From Allolobophora icterica (taxonomy: Eukaryota > Annelida > Clitellata > Crassiclitellata > Lumbricidae): 64,000 nt of DNA. The notes under the pieces were generated by a model. That model saw only the letters and a list, made by a program, of their open reading frames with translations. It searched no databases and was not told where the DNA came from. The stretch spans positions 5,804,807 through 5,868,806 of the forward strand of contig OY744605.1 in assembly GCA_963556255.1 (NCBI GenBank). Direction: 5' to 3'. A program made the translations under genes and the position numbers. Shown here piece by piece: positions 1 through 12,107 of the stretch (position 1 is the first letter of the stretch; every line of letters begins with the position of its first letter).

Positions 1-830
1 AACAATATTTAATTAGAATTGATAATAAATTATAATTAATGATATTATTAATCTAGCTCTGAAGGGGCCTAGGGCAAGTTCTTCTCCACCAATTGCTCAG
101 CGCCACGGTTTGATGCTTGATCATTATATAGAGGAGCTAAACAAATGCGTAATAATAATAATAAACTTAATAATAATAATAATAATTATGATAATGATGA
201 TAAGGAAACTAGAAATAATAGTTTTAATAGTAATAACATAAAGTATTTACGAATGCGTTTCTTCGTGAAGTCACAGTTAGTAGGCGATGGAATCCAATCA
301 ATTAGTGTTACTTTTGACTTCAGTCTTTTAGTTACGACCGGCGTTTATCACAGCGTTATTGTTCATCGGTCTTGATACCACGATTAAACGGAATTGCGAG
401 TATTCATAGCGTTGGAACAAAACGTTTCAAAGGTGTAACAAAGAACAATAATAATAATTATTATGATAGTGATGATCACAATAATAATATTTGTAACAAT
501 GATAATAGTATTAGTAATAGTAATAGTAATAACGATGATGAGTTTCATGCATGTTGCACATTACCTTTACGTTTCTGAGAAGCTTTATCTTTGTTACCTT
601 TATTATCGTGAATAGGTATAAACATACGTGAGTAAATTAATGAATTGATTGAATTAATTTATTAGTTGCATTAAGATAAGAGTTTCTGTCAACGAAGAAA
701 GGAAGAGATGGATTTCTTCAAGTTCTTCGTCCTTTTTCATATCTTCGGATTCACGGAAAGTTAGTGAATGCTTAGAGTCAAGAGTTTACATCTTAAAAGA
801 TTCTACATAACTCTAAAGAAGTGTGAATGA
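1..830. repeat. A/T-rich flank with interrupted AAT-type trinucleotide tracts
   Basis: Imperfect AAT/AAC/GAT tracts lie near 145-240 and 445-545. They create Asn-rich open frames that have no complexity of their own. I see no gene, RNA or transposon end in the rest of this stretch. Confidence 0.6.
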
Positions 831-1060
831 GTGAGTGAGAGTTAGTGATTGAGAGAGCGACAGAGTGAGAGAGTGTGGAATTAGCGAGAGAATGTGTGAA
901 TTAGTAAGTGAGAGAATGTGTGAATTAGTAAGTGAGAGAATGAGTGAGTTAGTAAGTGAGAGAATGATGGAGAGAGTGGGAGAGTGAATGGGTGAGTGAG
1001 CGATCGAGATAGTTATGTGAGAAAGTGAGCGGGTGGGTGAATGAGTAAGCGAATGACTGA
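830..1060. repeat. GTGAGAGAATG-type minisatellite
   Basis: A purine-rich tandem repeat. Around 880-970 a unit of about 24 bases (GTGAGAGAATG followed by TGTGAATTAGTAA) is repeated about three times, with shorter GTGAGAGA derivatives on both sides. Confidence 0.7.
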
Positions 1061-1508
1061 GCCAGTATAATTGAATGATTGATTACAGTTTTTATATATA
1101 CAGAGGAGGCCTTTGATTAATTAACCCTCGGGCTACCAAGGGGGGGGTGGTTACCACCCCCCCCCCTACGTTTTTCTGGAAAAACTTTTTTTGCACGTGG
1201 AATATAATTTTGACATTTTAGGTAGCTGTAGGGGGTCCATTTGCGCAAATTTTGAGGTAAAAGTCATGATGATATCCCACGCCATAAAAAAGTTATACCC
1301 GATATAGCCTAGGTACCACTTATGAAATCAGGAATTTCTCTCGTCAGCTGTTAGCTGTTGTCGACTATAAAGGTTTTCATTATTCTTTCTGGAAGAGAAA
1401 CAACTATGCCATTCTTTAGAGGGAATTTAGGGTTATATTTACTTGCTTAGTTATTTGTCTTTTGATAACCGGAAGTGATCATAATGAATAATAATACGCT
1501 TTTTCAGT

Positions 1509-1694
1509 GTGAAAATCACTGATGCAATATCACAACGTAAACCGATATGGTTGGGTATGGGGAAGGGCTATAAACAGTTGAAGCAGAATACCAACAGAGT
1601 AAAGCAGTGCTGTGAAGTGTTCAAGAAGCCGGTTTGCAGGAAGCATTCGCACAAAACAATGAAAGTAACTTGCAATAACTGCAAGGACCACTGA
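1509..1694 (+). pseudogene. Remnant of piggyBac transposase C-terminal Cys-rich domain
   Basis: An open frame of about 60 codons ends at TGA 1692-1694. Its last 30 residues follow the spacing R-x3-CC-x5-PVC-x2-H-x8-C-x2-C, which resembles the zinc-binding C-terminus of piggyBac-type transposases. It has no ATG at its left edge, and the preceding TTTTTCAG looks like a splice acceptor or is chance. Its position inside an element with piggyBac ends supports the reading. No DDD catalytic core is present between the element ends. Confidence 0.5.
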
Positions 1695-1979
1695 CGTATT
1701 TTTTGACTGCCGGGAAAAATTACATAATTTCTTGTTTCATGTTTTCATGTTGATATAGCTGCACGCCTTTAGGTTTTGTCTGTAACTAAAACAGACTTTG
1801 GAATAGTTTGTATTGTTGAAAATTAAGCCTCATTATGTTTATTATATTTAGAATATTCTTGGATACATAGTTCATTTTCAAAACCCACATCATTTATATA
1901 TTTTTGTCCAGGTATTTACGTAACAATCGTAATTGTCTATGGGCATATATATATATACACACATATACCGGTAATAATG

Positions 1980-2131
<152 letters not shown>

Positions 2132-2594
2132 TCTTGCGTGTCGATGTAGGGCCTTACGTCATAATATTAATTGATCAATAGTACAAATTGTGTGCGATAA
2201 TATCAGATATCGTTAAATGGACCGGTGCCTTTGTTAAAAACTATATAATTTCGAGATGCATTCATATATTTTACAACTAAATATACCATTCTTTTCAGAA
2301 ATGAATGCTGAATCAAATGCTGTATTACATGATATGATATCTTAAACCAAACACGAAATTCCGGGGGGGTGGTAACCACCCCCCCTTGGTAGCCGATGTC
2401 GCAAAAAAACCTTGGTAGCCTGAGGGTTAAGTTACCTTACTTCAGGGAATTATTTAATTTCGTGTTAAAGAGATGATTATAGTGCTTATAATAGGCAGTC
2501 AGTGCATTTCACGAGTGAATTAGTGCATTTAAAATGTGAAATAATGAACTCATATGCGAATTTTAATAAACTTTATGTAGGAATTAACGGGTCC

Positions 2595-2900
2595 GCAAAG
2601 GTTCATCAGTCACTCTGGTTCAGAGAAAGCAGGGAGGCGACCTGACCGACGTCTCTTTGAGCGTAGACTCGGATCCGACCTGGGCTGATGAACCAAAGTC
2701 CTCCGTGCCCACCTTCACGTGGTGCGGACCGTTAATACCCTTTCATGGGAAGGGGAACGAACGGGCACGGCAGGCAAAACCAGGGGAAGGCAATGGCAAA
2801 CCACCCCTGTTAACATGCCAAGAAAATCGTCATGAGACACAACAAACCAAAAGAGAATGTGTGTCATGGCGATCGCTAGAGCTCCAAGAGTTGACAGCAC
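2595..2900 (+). mobile_element. SINE/LINE-like dispersed element
   Basis: GC-richer than its surroundings. It contains the stretch GAAGGCAATGGCAAACCACC followed by a GCCAAGAAAATCG motif, which recurs in retroposon consensus sequences of many animals. There is no clear tRNA head or tail, so the class is uncertain. An open frame crosses it, but codon content and context do not suggest a host gene. Confidence 0.45.
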
Positions 2901-3049
2901 AAGGTGACAAGGTGAGGAATTAACGTGTTGCTGAATTGGAAATAAGATTTTGTACCAGCTTTAGTGTGTGCTATAGGCGAGTTAATGCACTTTATAACTT
3001 TATTTATTTATTTTACGTAAGCATTCATATCCTTAGCTAGTTTTAAATG

Positions 3050-3590
3050 CGTTCATTTTGTGAATTATTGATGGATTTCGTATATTCAGCATCAATGCAC
3101 ATCTCTCTTGTGAATTATTTATGTAGATGATGATAAACTACTTTCCTTTCAAATTATTACTGCATTTTATTGTGGATTATAAATGCATCTCTCTTGTGTA
3201 GTATCAATGCATTCGTTTCTCTTGTGATTTATTAATGCACCAATCTTGTTAATTATAAATTGATTTCTCCTGTGAATTATAAATGCATTTTTCCATCTTG
3301 AATTAGAAATACATTTCTCTTGTGAATGGTCTATACATTCCTTATGTGAATCACAAATGCATTTCCTTTGAAAATTATATATCCATATCTTTTGTGAATT
3401 ATGAATAAATTGCGTATTTGAATTTGAGTTGTGAATCATTACTGCAGTCTCTTTTGTGCATAACTAATACATTTCCTTTGTGAATAAAAAATACATTTCT
3501 CTTGTGAATTATTAATGCATGCTGTATATGAATGACCATTACTGCTTTAATAATAAATCTCTAAATTCTCCTGTGAATTATTAAATTATT
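3050..3590. repeat. Degenerate minisatellite of about 24 bp, next to a splice acceptor
   Basis: Repeated variants of AATGCATTTCTCTTGTGAATTAT, roughly 20 diverged copies, run up to the acceptor of the F5/8C exon at 3594. Its pyrimidine-rich CTCTTGTG units may supply the polypyrimidine context upstream of that exon. Confidence 0.7.
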
Positions 3591-3594
3591 TCAG

Positions 3595-3849
3595 TCACTG
3601 CTGTCGACATGACAGAAAACGTGGCTTTGAACGGAAACAGCTCACAGAGTTCCACATACAACCAGTCAACCGTGTCGTCGTTGGCGGTTGACGGAGACAC
3701 GTCAACCGTCAGCTGCGCCCAAACTGACTACGAGAGGAATCCTTGGTGGACGGTTGACCTTGGTTCAATGACCTATGTCTACCAGATCACGATCGTTTAT
3801 GGAGGGAGCATGGCAGGTAGAGTTAGCGCATTTGCGGTGTATTTAGTTA
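3595..3849 (+). CDS. FTP/F5-8C (fucolectin-like) domain exon, N-terminal half
   Basis: Coding exon of a secreted or membrane lectin-type protein. An acceptor TTATTTCAG ends at 3594. The frame then reads TAVDMTENVALNGNSSQSST and continues through LAVDGD, a CAQT cysteine segment, NPWWTVDLGS and VYQITIVYGG. This is the order found in the N-terminal half of fucolectin-tachylectin-4-pentraxin-type F5/8C domains, which bind fucose or other glycans in many invertebrates. The exon starts in phase 1. Two donors are possible, CAG|GTAGAG after 3816 or TTA|GTTAAG after 3849. Both leave phase 1, and the later one keeps the family-like segment FAVYL, so I prefer it. Upstream exons, including a signal peptide, were not found. 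Confidence 0.75.
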
Positions 3850-4560
3850 GTTAAGTAAGTAAGTAAGTATATTCTTTATTTGACCAGTTGACATGATGCA
3901 CTCTAGTTTACATACATAATCAGACAATTAGAACATATACAGCATCCTAATAAAAAAGTCTTTCTCATTTGCCCATCAGCCTTAGGTAATGTCCGATTGT
4001 GAGTTCTTGGTCGCAAGGTATATCCAGTGTTCTTTATTGGTGGTAATAATCCATGCAAAACATGTCCCCGGTTAGTCAAAACATCAGAAAAAAGGCAGGA
4101 ATCAGCTTGTTCATAACCGACTGAAGTCTATTTTTTTCCGGTTTCCCTTCAAATCCCCACCATGCCAGGCCAGGATACAACAATCGGGCAACAGTTGTGG
4201 CTCGCACCACATCATGGAGATTAATTCAGTTATACAGCTATACAGTTTATTAGCTAGCAATTTCCAAATTCTTCGTTTATTGGCGTTAAAGCATCACATT
4301 GGCGGTGGACCATGATCTTTATTCATTCTGATTAGTTGATAGTATTTAAAGGTGTTTAACGCAGAGCGCATTAGGCAAATAGAGTTAATTGTAATCGACT
4401 ACACTCACTACAGTGTCCCACAGCTATATAGCAACGGTTAATTGCGTTTTAAAGGTGTGTAAAGAGAGCGCTGCAGCCAATGCCTACCTTGTCGCATAAG
4501 ATTACATAGAATCGATTGAAACCGCTTTAAAGGTGTCTAAAGAGAGCGCTCCATTCAACA
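3850..4560. repeat. Retroposon-like tail plus R1-family fragments (intron)
   Basis: Begins with (TAAG)n TATATTCTTTATT, a 3'-tail-like sequence found again at 6808-6852. From 4340 to 4560 it carries three AAAGGTGT fragments, each followed by an AGAGCGC-type sequence, which belong to the dispersed family here called R1. No coding exon was recognised. Confidence 0.5.
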
Positions 4561-4935
4561 GGAATGATGGAGGGAGGGAGGGCGGAAGGAGAGCAAGGAG
4601 GTAGGAAGGATGGAGGGAAATTTCTTCCTCTCTTCCTTTCTTCACTCGAGTATCAGACAAACAGAATAGGTGTCGACGACGATCCTCATATAACGATCAA
4701 CTATAAGTCCTTAGATCATCATTGAGGTTTGGCCGCTTGGCGACTCTTTCTTCTCTGTTGCTGGACTCACTGCATGGAACAGTTTTCCCAACCACGTTAA
4801 GAAGGCATCATTGCTGGAGACATTCGAATCCCAACTCAAAGCCGATCTTTAAAGAATCTTTTGACTGCCACTGACTTTTTCAAATCACGAACAGCGCTCT
4901 CTCCTCCGGCCTCAGCTAAGCTACGGCGCTATATA
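4560..4935. other. Intronic stretch without recognised feature
   Basis: A short GGAGGGAGG purine tract lies at 4566-4620. The rest is unique-looking sequence. I see no exon, RNA gene or transposon terminus. Confidence 0.5.
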
Positions 4936-4937
4936 TG

Positions 4938-5065
4938 AATCGTGTTATTATTACTATCATTACTATTATCTCTCACTCTTACAACTACTACTGCTACTAT
5001 TACTACAACTGCTGCTGCTGCTACTACTACTACTACTACTGCTACTGCTACTGCTACTGCTACTG

Positions 5066-5149
<84 letters not shown>

Positions 5150-5180
5150 TATTACTACTACTATTATTATTATTATCATT
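4938..5180. repeat. (ACT)n trinucleotide array ending at a splice acceptor
   Basis: TAC/TGC/ATT triplets dominate 4985-5180, with an uninterrupted ACT core from about 5064 to 5148. The array stops about ten bases before the acceptor CCATTTGAAG (AG at 5189-5190), so array length changes could affect splicing. Confidence 0.9.
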
Positions 5181-5190
5181 CCATTTGAAG

Positions 5191-5467
5191 CGTTGAGTGG
5201 ACTCCAAGTGGCCCTGACGAACAATCCGCCAAGCGTCTCCAATCCTCCATCGCAGTTTCCAGTTCATCCGAGTATCAACCAGTCCCTCCTGCTCGGACTC
5301 TTCCCTCCATCCGTCAACGGAACGGAGGACTCCCTGGTGGGTACCACGATCAACCTCGTCACGGCCCTTAACTCGCCGCCTGCAAGACACGTCGTCGTTA
5401 GACTGGAGACCAAGAACGACTCTCTGCGTCTGTGTGAAGTCAAGGTTCAACCAAACAGGATCAGAGG
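5191..5467 (+). CDS. Second exon of the F5/8C-PAN gene
   Basis: Open frame in phase with the first exon (acceptor phase 1 after 5190). It encodes a Pro/Asn-rich stretch followed by HVVVRLETKNDSLRLCEVKV, which resembles the final strands and the LCEVEV signature of FTP/F5-8C domains. The middle part is less family-like. The 3' boundary is uncertain: AGAG|GTCGGG after 5467 is a weak donor and its phase does not match the next exon at 7480, so a further small exon or a different donor may exist. The frame closes at TAA 5484-5486 if unspliced. Confidence 0.6.
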
Positions 5468-5479
5468 TCGGGCCATTGT

Positions 5480-6470
5480 ACTATAACCATTGTAGAGTAA
5501 CTATCGTACAGTTACTATTGTACTGCAAATATTGTATTGTTACTATTGCACTGTAAAAATTGTACTGCAACTATTGTATTGCTGCTTCTGCACTGTAACT
5601 ATTGTACTGCAACTATTGTACAGCAACAATTGTACTATTAAATGTTGTATTGTAACTATTGTACTGCTATTATTGTATTGTAGCTTCTTTACTTCCGGAT
5701 ATGGAATTAATCCCTCGCGTGGGAAAGGTCAGCCACTCGGATCCTCTGTCTTGGTAAAGTTTGGAGCAGTTTTTACCGACCGGATGCCCTTCCTGACCTC
5801 TACCACAGTTGTCGACTGTGGTCCTAGCTTCTAGTGGTTAACCCCTACCCGCGAAGCTACAGGCTTACTCGTCAGTTACAAGGCCGTCAGAGGGCTCTAA
5901 ATATGGAACTGGAGCCACTCTTGTCGCACATTGCGCCCTGTTAGACCTGTGACTGTTTATTCGTCAGGTGTTAACCTCCTTATTCGCATCTAGCCCTCAT
6001 ATCTAGAGGCCGTTCCACTATCCACCAACTGTGGACGCGTGTGGTTGCAGTCAGCTCTGCCTCACAAATATTGTATTGTAGGTATTGTCCTGTAACTATT
6101 GTATTGAAACTACTGTGTTGCAACTATTGTGCTGCAGCTATTGTATTGCAGCTATTGAACTATATTCATTGTATTGTGTAACTGCTAAACTGCAACTATT
6201 GTACTGTAACTATATTGTATATTGCAACTATTGTACTGTATCCCCTGTACTGTAACTATTGTGGTGCAACTACTGTACTATAACTATTGTATTGCAACTA
6301 TTGTATTGTTGCTATTGCACTGTAACTGCTGTATTTTATCTACTGTAATGTAGCTATTGTGCTGTTACTATCGTACTCAAAACTATTGTATTGTAGTTAT
6401 TGTACTGTAACTAGTGTACTATAACTAGTGTAACTAGTGTACTCTAACTAGTGTACTTTAGCTATATCGC
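5480..6470. repeat. CTATTGTACTGTAA minisatellite interrupted by an insertion
   Basis: A 14-15 bp unit, ACTATTGTACTGTAA and variants, is repeated at 5480-5690 and resumes at 6065-6470. The intervening 370 bases are unrelated and are annotated separately as an insertion. Confidence 0.85.
5693..6061. mobile_element. SINE-like insertion inside minisatellite
   Basis: Unrelated to the repeat on either side. Contains CGACCGGATGCCCTTCCTGA, a phrase shared by many animal SINE and LINE consensus sequences. The copy has no clear poly-A or microsatellite tail, and target-site duplications cannot be read because both flanks are repetitive. Confidence 0.5.
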
Positions 6471-6514
6471 CCTCCTCCTATATCCAGCCTTGGGATTGGT
6501 ATCACCAGAGTACG

Positions 6515-6720
6515 GGCTACTTGGTTAGTTGCTGTTTAACGACGCTGTGTCACAGCAAAGATGCTTAGCGTCGCCCACCTCCTTTCTCGAGATTTGGAAC
6601 TGGCACTTCCAGAGTACGGGGAGTAAGTAGTTTCCAGTGTTTAACAACATCTTGTACCTGCTAGGGTCGTTCACCATGACCTTACCTAATCCCACAACAC
6701 GTTAAGATTACTGAATGTCC
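6515..6720 (-). repeat. R1 dispersed repeat, minus orientation
   Basis: Contains the reverse complement of the R1 signature (GGAGGGCGACGCTAATCATC, then TTTGTTATGACACAGCGTCG and a TTAAACAGCAACCAA end). Here it reads TTGGTTAGTTGCTGTTTAACGA followed by GCGTCGCCCACCTCC. Confidence 0.7.
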
Positions 6721-6807
6721 GATATAACCTCAGTAGCGTCACAGAGTATATATAGGATCATGTAAATATGTTATAAAGGTGTTTTAAAATAAACCTATTG
6801 TTGCATT

Positions 6808-7225
6808 GATAAGTAAGTAAGTAAGTAAGTAAGTATATTCTTTATTACACCATTAGCAAACGCACAATGGGACAGAAGCTAGAAGCATTGATTGTAAAAC
6901 ATTGAAGTAATAATAAATCCAAATAAAAATGATAAAATAAGTAATTAAAAAAGCAAGTGTTTTCTTATCATTTATGCAGTAATCTAGCAATGTAACCCTT
7001 CCCCGTCAAAGGATCACATCGTGGTATCTCGCGATTATGCCAGTATAAAGGTTTATTACACCTTTGATGTATCCAAAGTTAAATATCTGAGGCTGCTAAG
7101 ACCGTTGATGTACACGTAAAATAGTAGAACAAGTTTCAGTTTAACGACACTGTGTGATAACAAAGATCATTAGCATCGCCCTCCTCCTTTATCTATGATT
7201 GGGACTGGCATTTTTTTTCTTCCTA
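6808..7225 (-). repeat. Retroposon tail and R1 fragment
   Basis: (TAAG)5 TATATTCTTTATT at 6808-6852 repeats the tail seen at 3852. A minus-orientation R1 copy (TTTAACGACACTGTGTGATA, then ATCGCCCTCCTCCTTTATC) lies at 7135-7215. The segment between them has no recognised gene. Confidence 0.55.
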
Positions 7226-7479
7226 TAGAGCACGAGCAGTGGCGGAGTTAATAAAAATGAATAATAAATAAAGTAAATTAATAAACGAATGAAGTTGATA
7301 GATGAAAGTTAGTTAAGTGCTGTAATGGTTCTTAAATTATAATATAGTGTCAGGTAAAAACTATTATAAAGGTGTTCAAGCATCGACCATTATTTATGTA
7401 TTTGTTTTTTCCCTGTAGTTAAACCGACCTCTACCCTCTGATATTGTAAACCCAATGTTTTTGGACTTTCTAACTGCAG

Positions 7480-7733
7480 GCAGTGTCTGGTCGGCGTCGT
7501 ACGGTCTTCGCATGAGTGTCTGCATCGAATCATCATCTCTCAGTTCGTCGGAAGTTGAGTGTGGCCTGCGCTGCCTACTAGACATCAACTGCCGGTCGTT
7601 CAACCACCGACCTGAAGATGGCCTCTGTCAGCTGATCTACTGTCAGCCAGGAAGTGACGTCGACCAGAAATACGTCATCGAGGACGCGTCGTTTGTCTGG
7701 TTCAACGAAGTGGCCTACTGGCGTAAATTGTAG
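7480..7733 (+). CDS. PAN/apple-domain terminal exon
   Basis: Acceptor TTTCTAACTGCAG ends at 7479. The exon starts in phase 1 and runs to TAG 7731-7733, about 84 residues. Six cysteines in the order VCIE, ECGLRC, NCRSF, LCQL, YCQP match the PAN/apple fold, a small disulfide-bonded module that binds protein or carbohydrate in extracellular proteins. The motif C-x3-C-x5-C-RSFN is typical. With the two F5/8C exons on the same strand upstream and a shared phase-1 pattern, the simplest model is one secreted lectin-like protein with an FTP domain followed by PAN. The link between exons is inferred, not proven. Confidence 0.72.
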
Positions 7734-8225
7734 TGGCCAACGAAGTGTCTGTTAATATCAGACAGTAGGATATGTTTAGTAGAATGCTGATTGGCATGAA
7801 GCGCTGACACAAAGTCACGATTAGTATGGCCTGCTGCAGCCTGCATTCAGACATATATGCCACTTTGCTTGACCGACTGCCTGATTTTTGATTAATTAAT
7901 GAATTCTGCATGCAAACAAATATGACAATTTGATTGAATGATTAATTGATTTGAATATTGATTACTTATTTCCTGAATTAAAGCATACATGCCAAATTGT
8001 TTGACGAATATATTTAATGATTGATTCTAACTGTTCGACTGATTCACTAATTGACTGATTTATTGATTTAAAGACTAACTCAGTTATTGATTGATCACCT
8101 TACTGAATCATATAGTTGATTCTCCAACTAGTCATTTATTTATTTATTTATTTATCTATTTATTGATCATTTGTTAATATATTTGTTGTACTTTAAACGC
8201 GCACAAGGACAGTAATTCTGAATCT
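7734..8225. other. 3' flank of F5/8C-PAN gene
   Basis: AT-rich sequence with GATTGATT and (TTTA)n stretches (8133-8165). No clear AATAAA could be assigned with confidence. Nothing else is recognised. Confidence 0.4.
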
Positions 8226-8310
8226 TAGACGCGGAGTCCTTTAGGCAGACTCGAACCCGCAGTCAGTGGAAGTTAGACACAACGCGCTACCACGTAAGTT
8301 CACCTTATCC
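8225..8310 (-). mobile_element. tRNA-like SINE head fragment
   Basis: Reverse strand shows a box-A-like GTGGTAGCGCGTTGTG and a box-B-like CGGGTTCGAGTCTGCC. Spacing fits a tRNA-derived SINE head. The copy is short and flanked by R1 sequence. Confidence 0.45.
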
Positions 8311-8319
8311 CTAGATGTT

Positions 8320-8700
8320 GAATGGAGAATGCGTTCAACGATGGTTAAGGCAGTGTTCCTATTCGACACCTTTATAACGGAAATATTTTTAACGCAGTGC
8401 TCTTATTAAACACCTTTAAAAAGTTTATTAAAGAAGCGGCCAACGAAGAGTGCTGCGTAAAGTTGAATGCAAGTGCATTGAAATTACAAACATCTTTTAA
8501 AGGGCATTGAAAGTTTGCGTGAGTAGGCCACTTTATCGAACCAATCAAGGAGAATGGAGGAGGGCGACGCTAATCATCTTTGTTATGACCCACTGTTGTT
8601 GAACAGCAACCAAATAACTCCTTTAGACACCTTTAAAACGGAATTCTGAAATTCAATAAGGATCTTATTAGATACCTTTAAAAAGGTTGAGCCGTAGTTA
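8320..8700 (+). repeat. R1 dispersed repeat, plus orientation
   Basis: Carries the GACACCTTTA(A/T)AACG motif three times and the signature GGAGGGCGACGCTAATCATC, then TTTGTTATGACCCA and AACAGCAACCAA (8568-8615). Confidence 0.7.
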
Positions 8701-9180
8701 TATATAATGGAGCCGCGTTTCATTGCTATCTTTGAATGTCATTGATAACCTTCAGAAACATTGTATAATAACGTACATCATTCAATATAATCTAATGAAG
8801 TAAGGAAAGAAAATAAATCATAATGATACTCGTGCGAATAGGAAACACAGGCATATTCCATTCTAAAAATAACAAATGCACCGAAAACAGAAATAAAACT
8901 AGGAAGAGAGCCTTAAAATCAAAGGAGTTAAAAGATTATGTACAATATAAGCATCAGGAAGCAGAAGTACAGGTGATTTCAAAAACAGAAAGAAAAGCTT
9001 GTTGGGCAACCTCCGTAGTACAGATACAATCAGCCCAAGCCTAGAAAAGGTGCGCACGATGGCAGCATCAACGACCCCGGTAGCCATAAGATGGCGCTCA
9101 AACTGAAAACTACTGCAACATAACCAATGCGTCATGTAGTTTACAGATTACGCAAGCATGGATCCAACATATTAATTACA
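8700..9180. other. No recognised feature
   Basis: Unique-looking AT-rich sequence with a small open frame at 8823-9044 that matches no family I know. It lies between two R1 copies and is probably not a gene. Confidence 0.35.
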
Positions 9181-9870
9181 TTTTATGGCATCAAAGGCCG
9201 TTGACGTCGACAGAAATTATTCCGAACAGTTCTCACCTTTCGTATGGCAGCGATCAAGAAATGAAGATAATGAAAATGTCGAGTCAGGCCTATTTCTAGG
9301 AAGAGCAAAACTCTCAAAAGTGGTGTCTTTAATTGACCATCCAGTTAAGGCAACGCGTTTCACTAATCGAACAGCGCCGCTGCTTTATATTCGAGCGATG
9401 CCAGTCTCAAGTCTGATTAAAAAAGGATGGAACGCTAAACATCTTTGTTATAACAGAGTATCGATGAACCAGATGATGCCTGTTGCTACTGCTGGCGATG
9501 TTCAGACACCTTTTTAACTGATGGCAATATTTGGACACCATTTAAATGTACTTCCTCTCCTTATAAATAATTCAGACAACCTTCCTTAGAGTAGATTCAG
9601 AAAAAGTTATTATATTTCGTTTAACGAATGGCTGTATTATACCGCATACGAACAGTGGCAACTGGTAAAAATTACGTTGTTGAATGCAGCGCCATCAAAC
9701 GGCTGGAATCTTTTAAGGTAAAATAGGAACTGCCTACATAATCGCTAATTAGGTCAACAGAAACGAAACAGTCACAAGATGTCGGTAAAAAGTAGTTAAT
9801 GCAATACTTTTATTAGACACCTTTTAAATTGATCTTCCCATTGCTATAAATTCAGCAGACCGCATTTAAC
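9180..9870 (+). repeat. R1 dispersed repeat, plus orientation, diverged
   Basis: GTTGACGTCGACAG start, GCGATGCCAGTCTCAAGTCTG at 9398, AACGCTAAACATCTTTGTTATA at 9432 and two GACACC(TTT)TTTAA motifs. The 110-codon open frame at 9185-9517 is a by-product of this repeat. Confidence 0.6.
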
Positions 9871-10470
9871 CGTTAGTTCTTGTGAGAATCCATTAACTTA
9901 AAGTTTTTTTGTACCATAAAAAACAGTGAGAACTTTGTTGTCGTAAGATATCGTTAAACTCTGGATCTATCCATCCATTCATCCTTCAACGAATAACTCA
10001 CTATCCAACAGAGTGAACAAGTATCAAGTAAGAGCAATACTAAAGCAGTCAAAGTGCTCGAATGTCAACCCCAAGCAAATTGTCTAGAGAAATTTTATTA
10101 TTTTCCTTAACATGTGTTTTTTTCGATATGGAATCCAACGCCTACCATAGGCCTATAGAGTCAGAGCCAGAGGGGAGATCTATGGAAGGAGCGTATTAAT
10201 TTAGGATAGTGTACCCTGAGCCAATGGAGGAAGTTTACCCTGAAAGTCTAACAGGGTTAGACTTGTACAGATATGTCTAACCCTGCTAATAAAACTATAA
10301 AACTGCGCAGAAACATGACTATATTTATATTATTTCATAATATAAGTTCATCAATCATAGTGACAGAAAACAATCGTCTTTATCTTTGACAAAAGCCTCA
10401 AGACGGCAGGCATTTGCATTGCGCCCAGGTGCAGTCAAATATTTACTGTCTGACTTCGGGCACGTTGCAA
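9870..10470. other. Intergenic, with a short hairpin
   Basis: A perfect 11-bp inverted repeat, CAGGGTTAGAC (10252-10262) and GTCTAACCCTG (10275-10285), with a 12-base loop. One TAGGCCTA site lies at about 10147. No gene recognised. Confidence 0.5.
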
Positions 10471-10471
10471 A

Positions 10472-11119
<648 letters not shown>

Positions 11120-11120
<1 letters not shown>

Positions 11121-11560
11121 AATAGTATTAATAATAGTAATAATAGTTATAATAATCATAGTAAATGTATAAATGTCGACAACTGCTCCAAGCTTAATTG
11201 TTTAGACCTCTGAGGAGAAAATTAATAATTAAATCAATCAATACAACCTAGCAGCATATAATGTCAACTTTAGAAAAATTTCCTAAGGAACATGTAAGCA
11301 ATCCTGCAGTATGTATGTGCACTTAAATCGCATTAAGTCAATTTGGTGGGTGACCTAATTTGGTGGAATGCTATTGGTGGGTGTACTACAGACCTTACTG
11401 CATCAAGGACAAAAAAATTAATAGAAAGTCAGAACAGACCGAACTCTAGCGACGAGACAGATAACAACGAAAGTGAGAGTCAAATGAACTTCAGATTAAG
11501 ATGAGAATTTCCAGAAGCTTTGGTTTCCAATACATTGAGACACCAACATAATATTATGGC
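11120..11560. other. No recognised gene
   Basis: AT-rich sequence. A direct repeat of TTTGGTGG(G/A) occurs three times at 11341-11385. Nothing else was found. Confidence 0.4.
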
Positions 11561-11645
11561 GTGTAAATCTCGGTCAGCTGCACTGGTTAGAGCGTACCAA
11601 CGACGACCCTCTATGCGTGAGGTTGCCGATTCGCATACTGCTGGT
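11560..11645 (+). mobile_element. tRNA-like SINE head
   Basis: Box-A-like CTGCACTGGTTAGAGCGTAC and box-B-like GAGGTTGCCGATTCGCATA at tRNA-like spacing. The acceptor stem does not pair, so it is a retroposon head rather than a tRNA gene. Confidence 0.45.
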
Positions 11646-11679
11646 GGCTTATTTCAGAGATTTAAATCTCTGGCTAGAA

Positions 11680-11760
11680 CAGTCCGTACACGGGGACATT
11701 ACATGGCGTAGCGCCCATTAAAACGGGCAGCGGTGGTGAACTCATTGAAAAACGAACAGG
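11680..11760 (+). repeat. R2 dispersed repeat
   Basis: The sequence GTCCGTACACGGGGACATTA followed by a TGGCGTAGCGCCCATTAAAA segment recurs at 39165-39225 (plus) and 56108-56185 (minus). It is an interspersed repeat of unknown class. Confidence 0.65.
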
Positions 11761-11779
11761 GTCGAGGCCATATTTATGG

Positions 11780-11902
11780 TCGCTATGGAAAAGCGTCTAC
11801 AGTTATTTAAGTCCTTTAGAACAAAATCTTGATTCCTTGACAGTACAGACAACGTTCAAACGTTGTCTAGAGCAGTTCGATAATTATTCATTAGATGGTT
11901 AA
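11780..11902 (+). pseudogene. Possible non-LTR retrotransposon C-terminus
   Basis: A 40-codon frame ending at TAA 11900-11902 reads SLWKSVYSYLSPLEQ and later TTFKRCLEQFDNYS. The SLW...L...TFKR.LE pattern resembles the extreme C-terminus of many LINE reverse transcriptases. No reverse transcriptase motif is present upstream, so this would be a 5'-truncated copy. Confidence 0.3.
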
Positions 11903-12107
11903 CATAGACCTATATTCCTCTTTTGTATATGACTTAACATAGGAGAGCACATAAAAATGATAAAGAAGCGGAACACCCATGCTGAGATACCTCCGTAAAA
12001 GCTAATACTTCAGGATAACAAAGGTAAAAGGACCATTGTTATACGTCGCTACAAAAACGTCGCAAAGTTGATCCTAGCAAATCGAAGAACAGGGCAGCTG
12101 TTTAAGT

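Noticed and set aside
145..578. Asn-rich open frames
   Set aside because: They arise from AAT/AAC repeats; there is no conserved domain or splice context.
9185..9517. 110-codon frame starting with ATG
   Set aside because: Lies wholly in a copy of the R1 dispersed repeat and contains its signature motifs.
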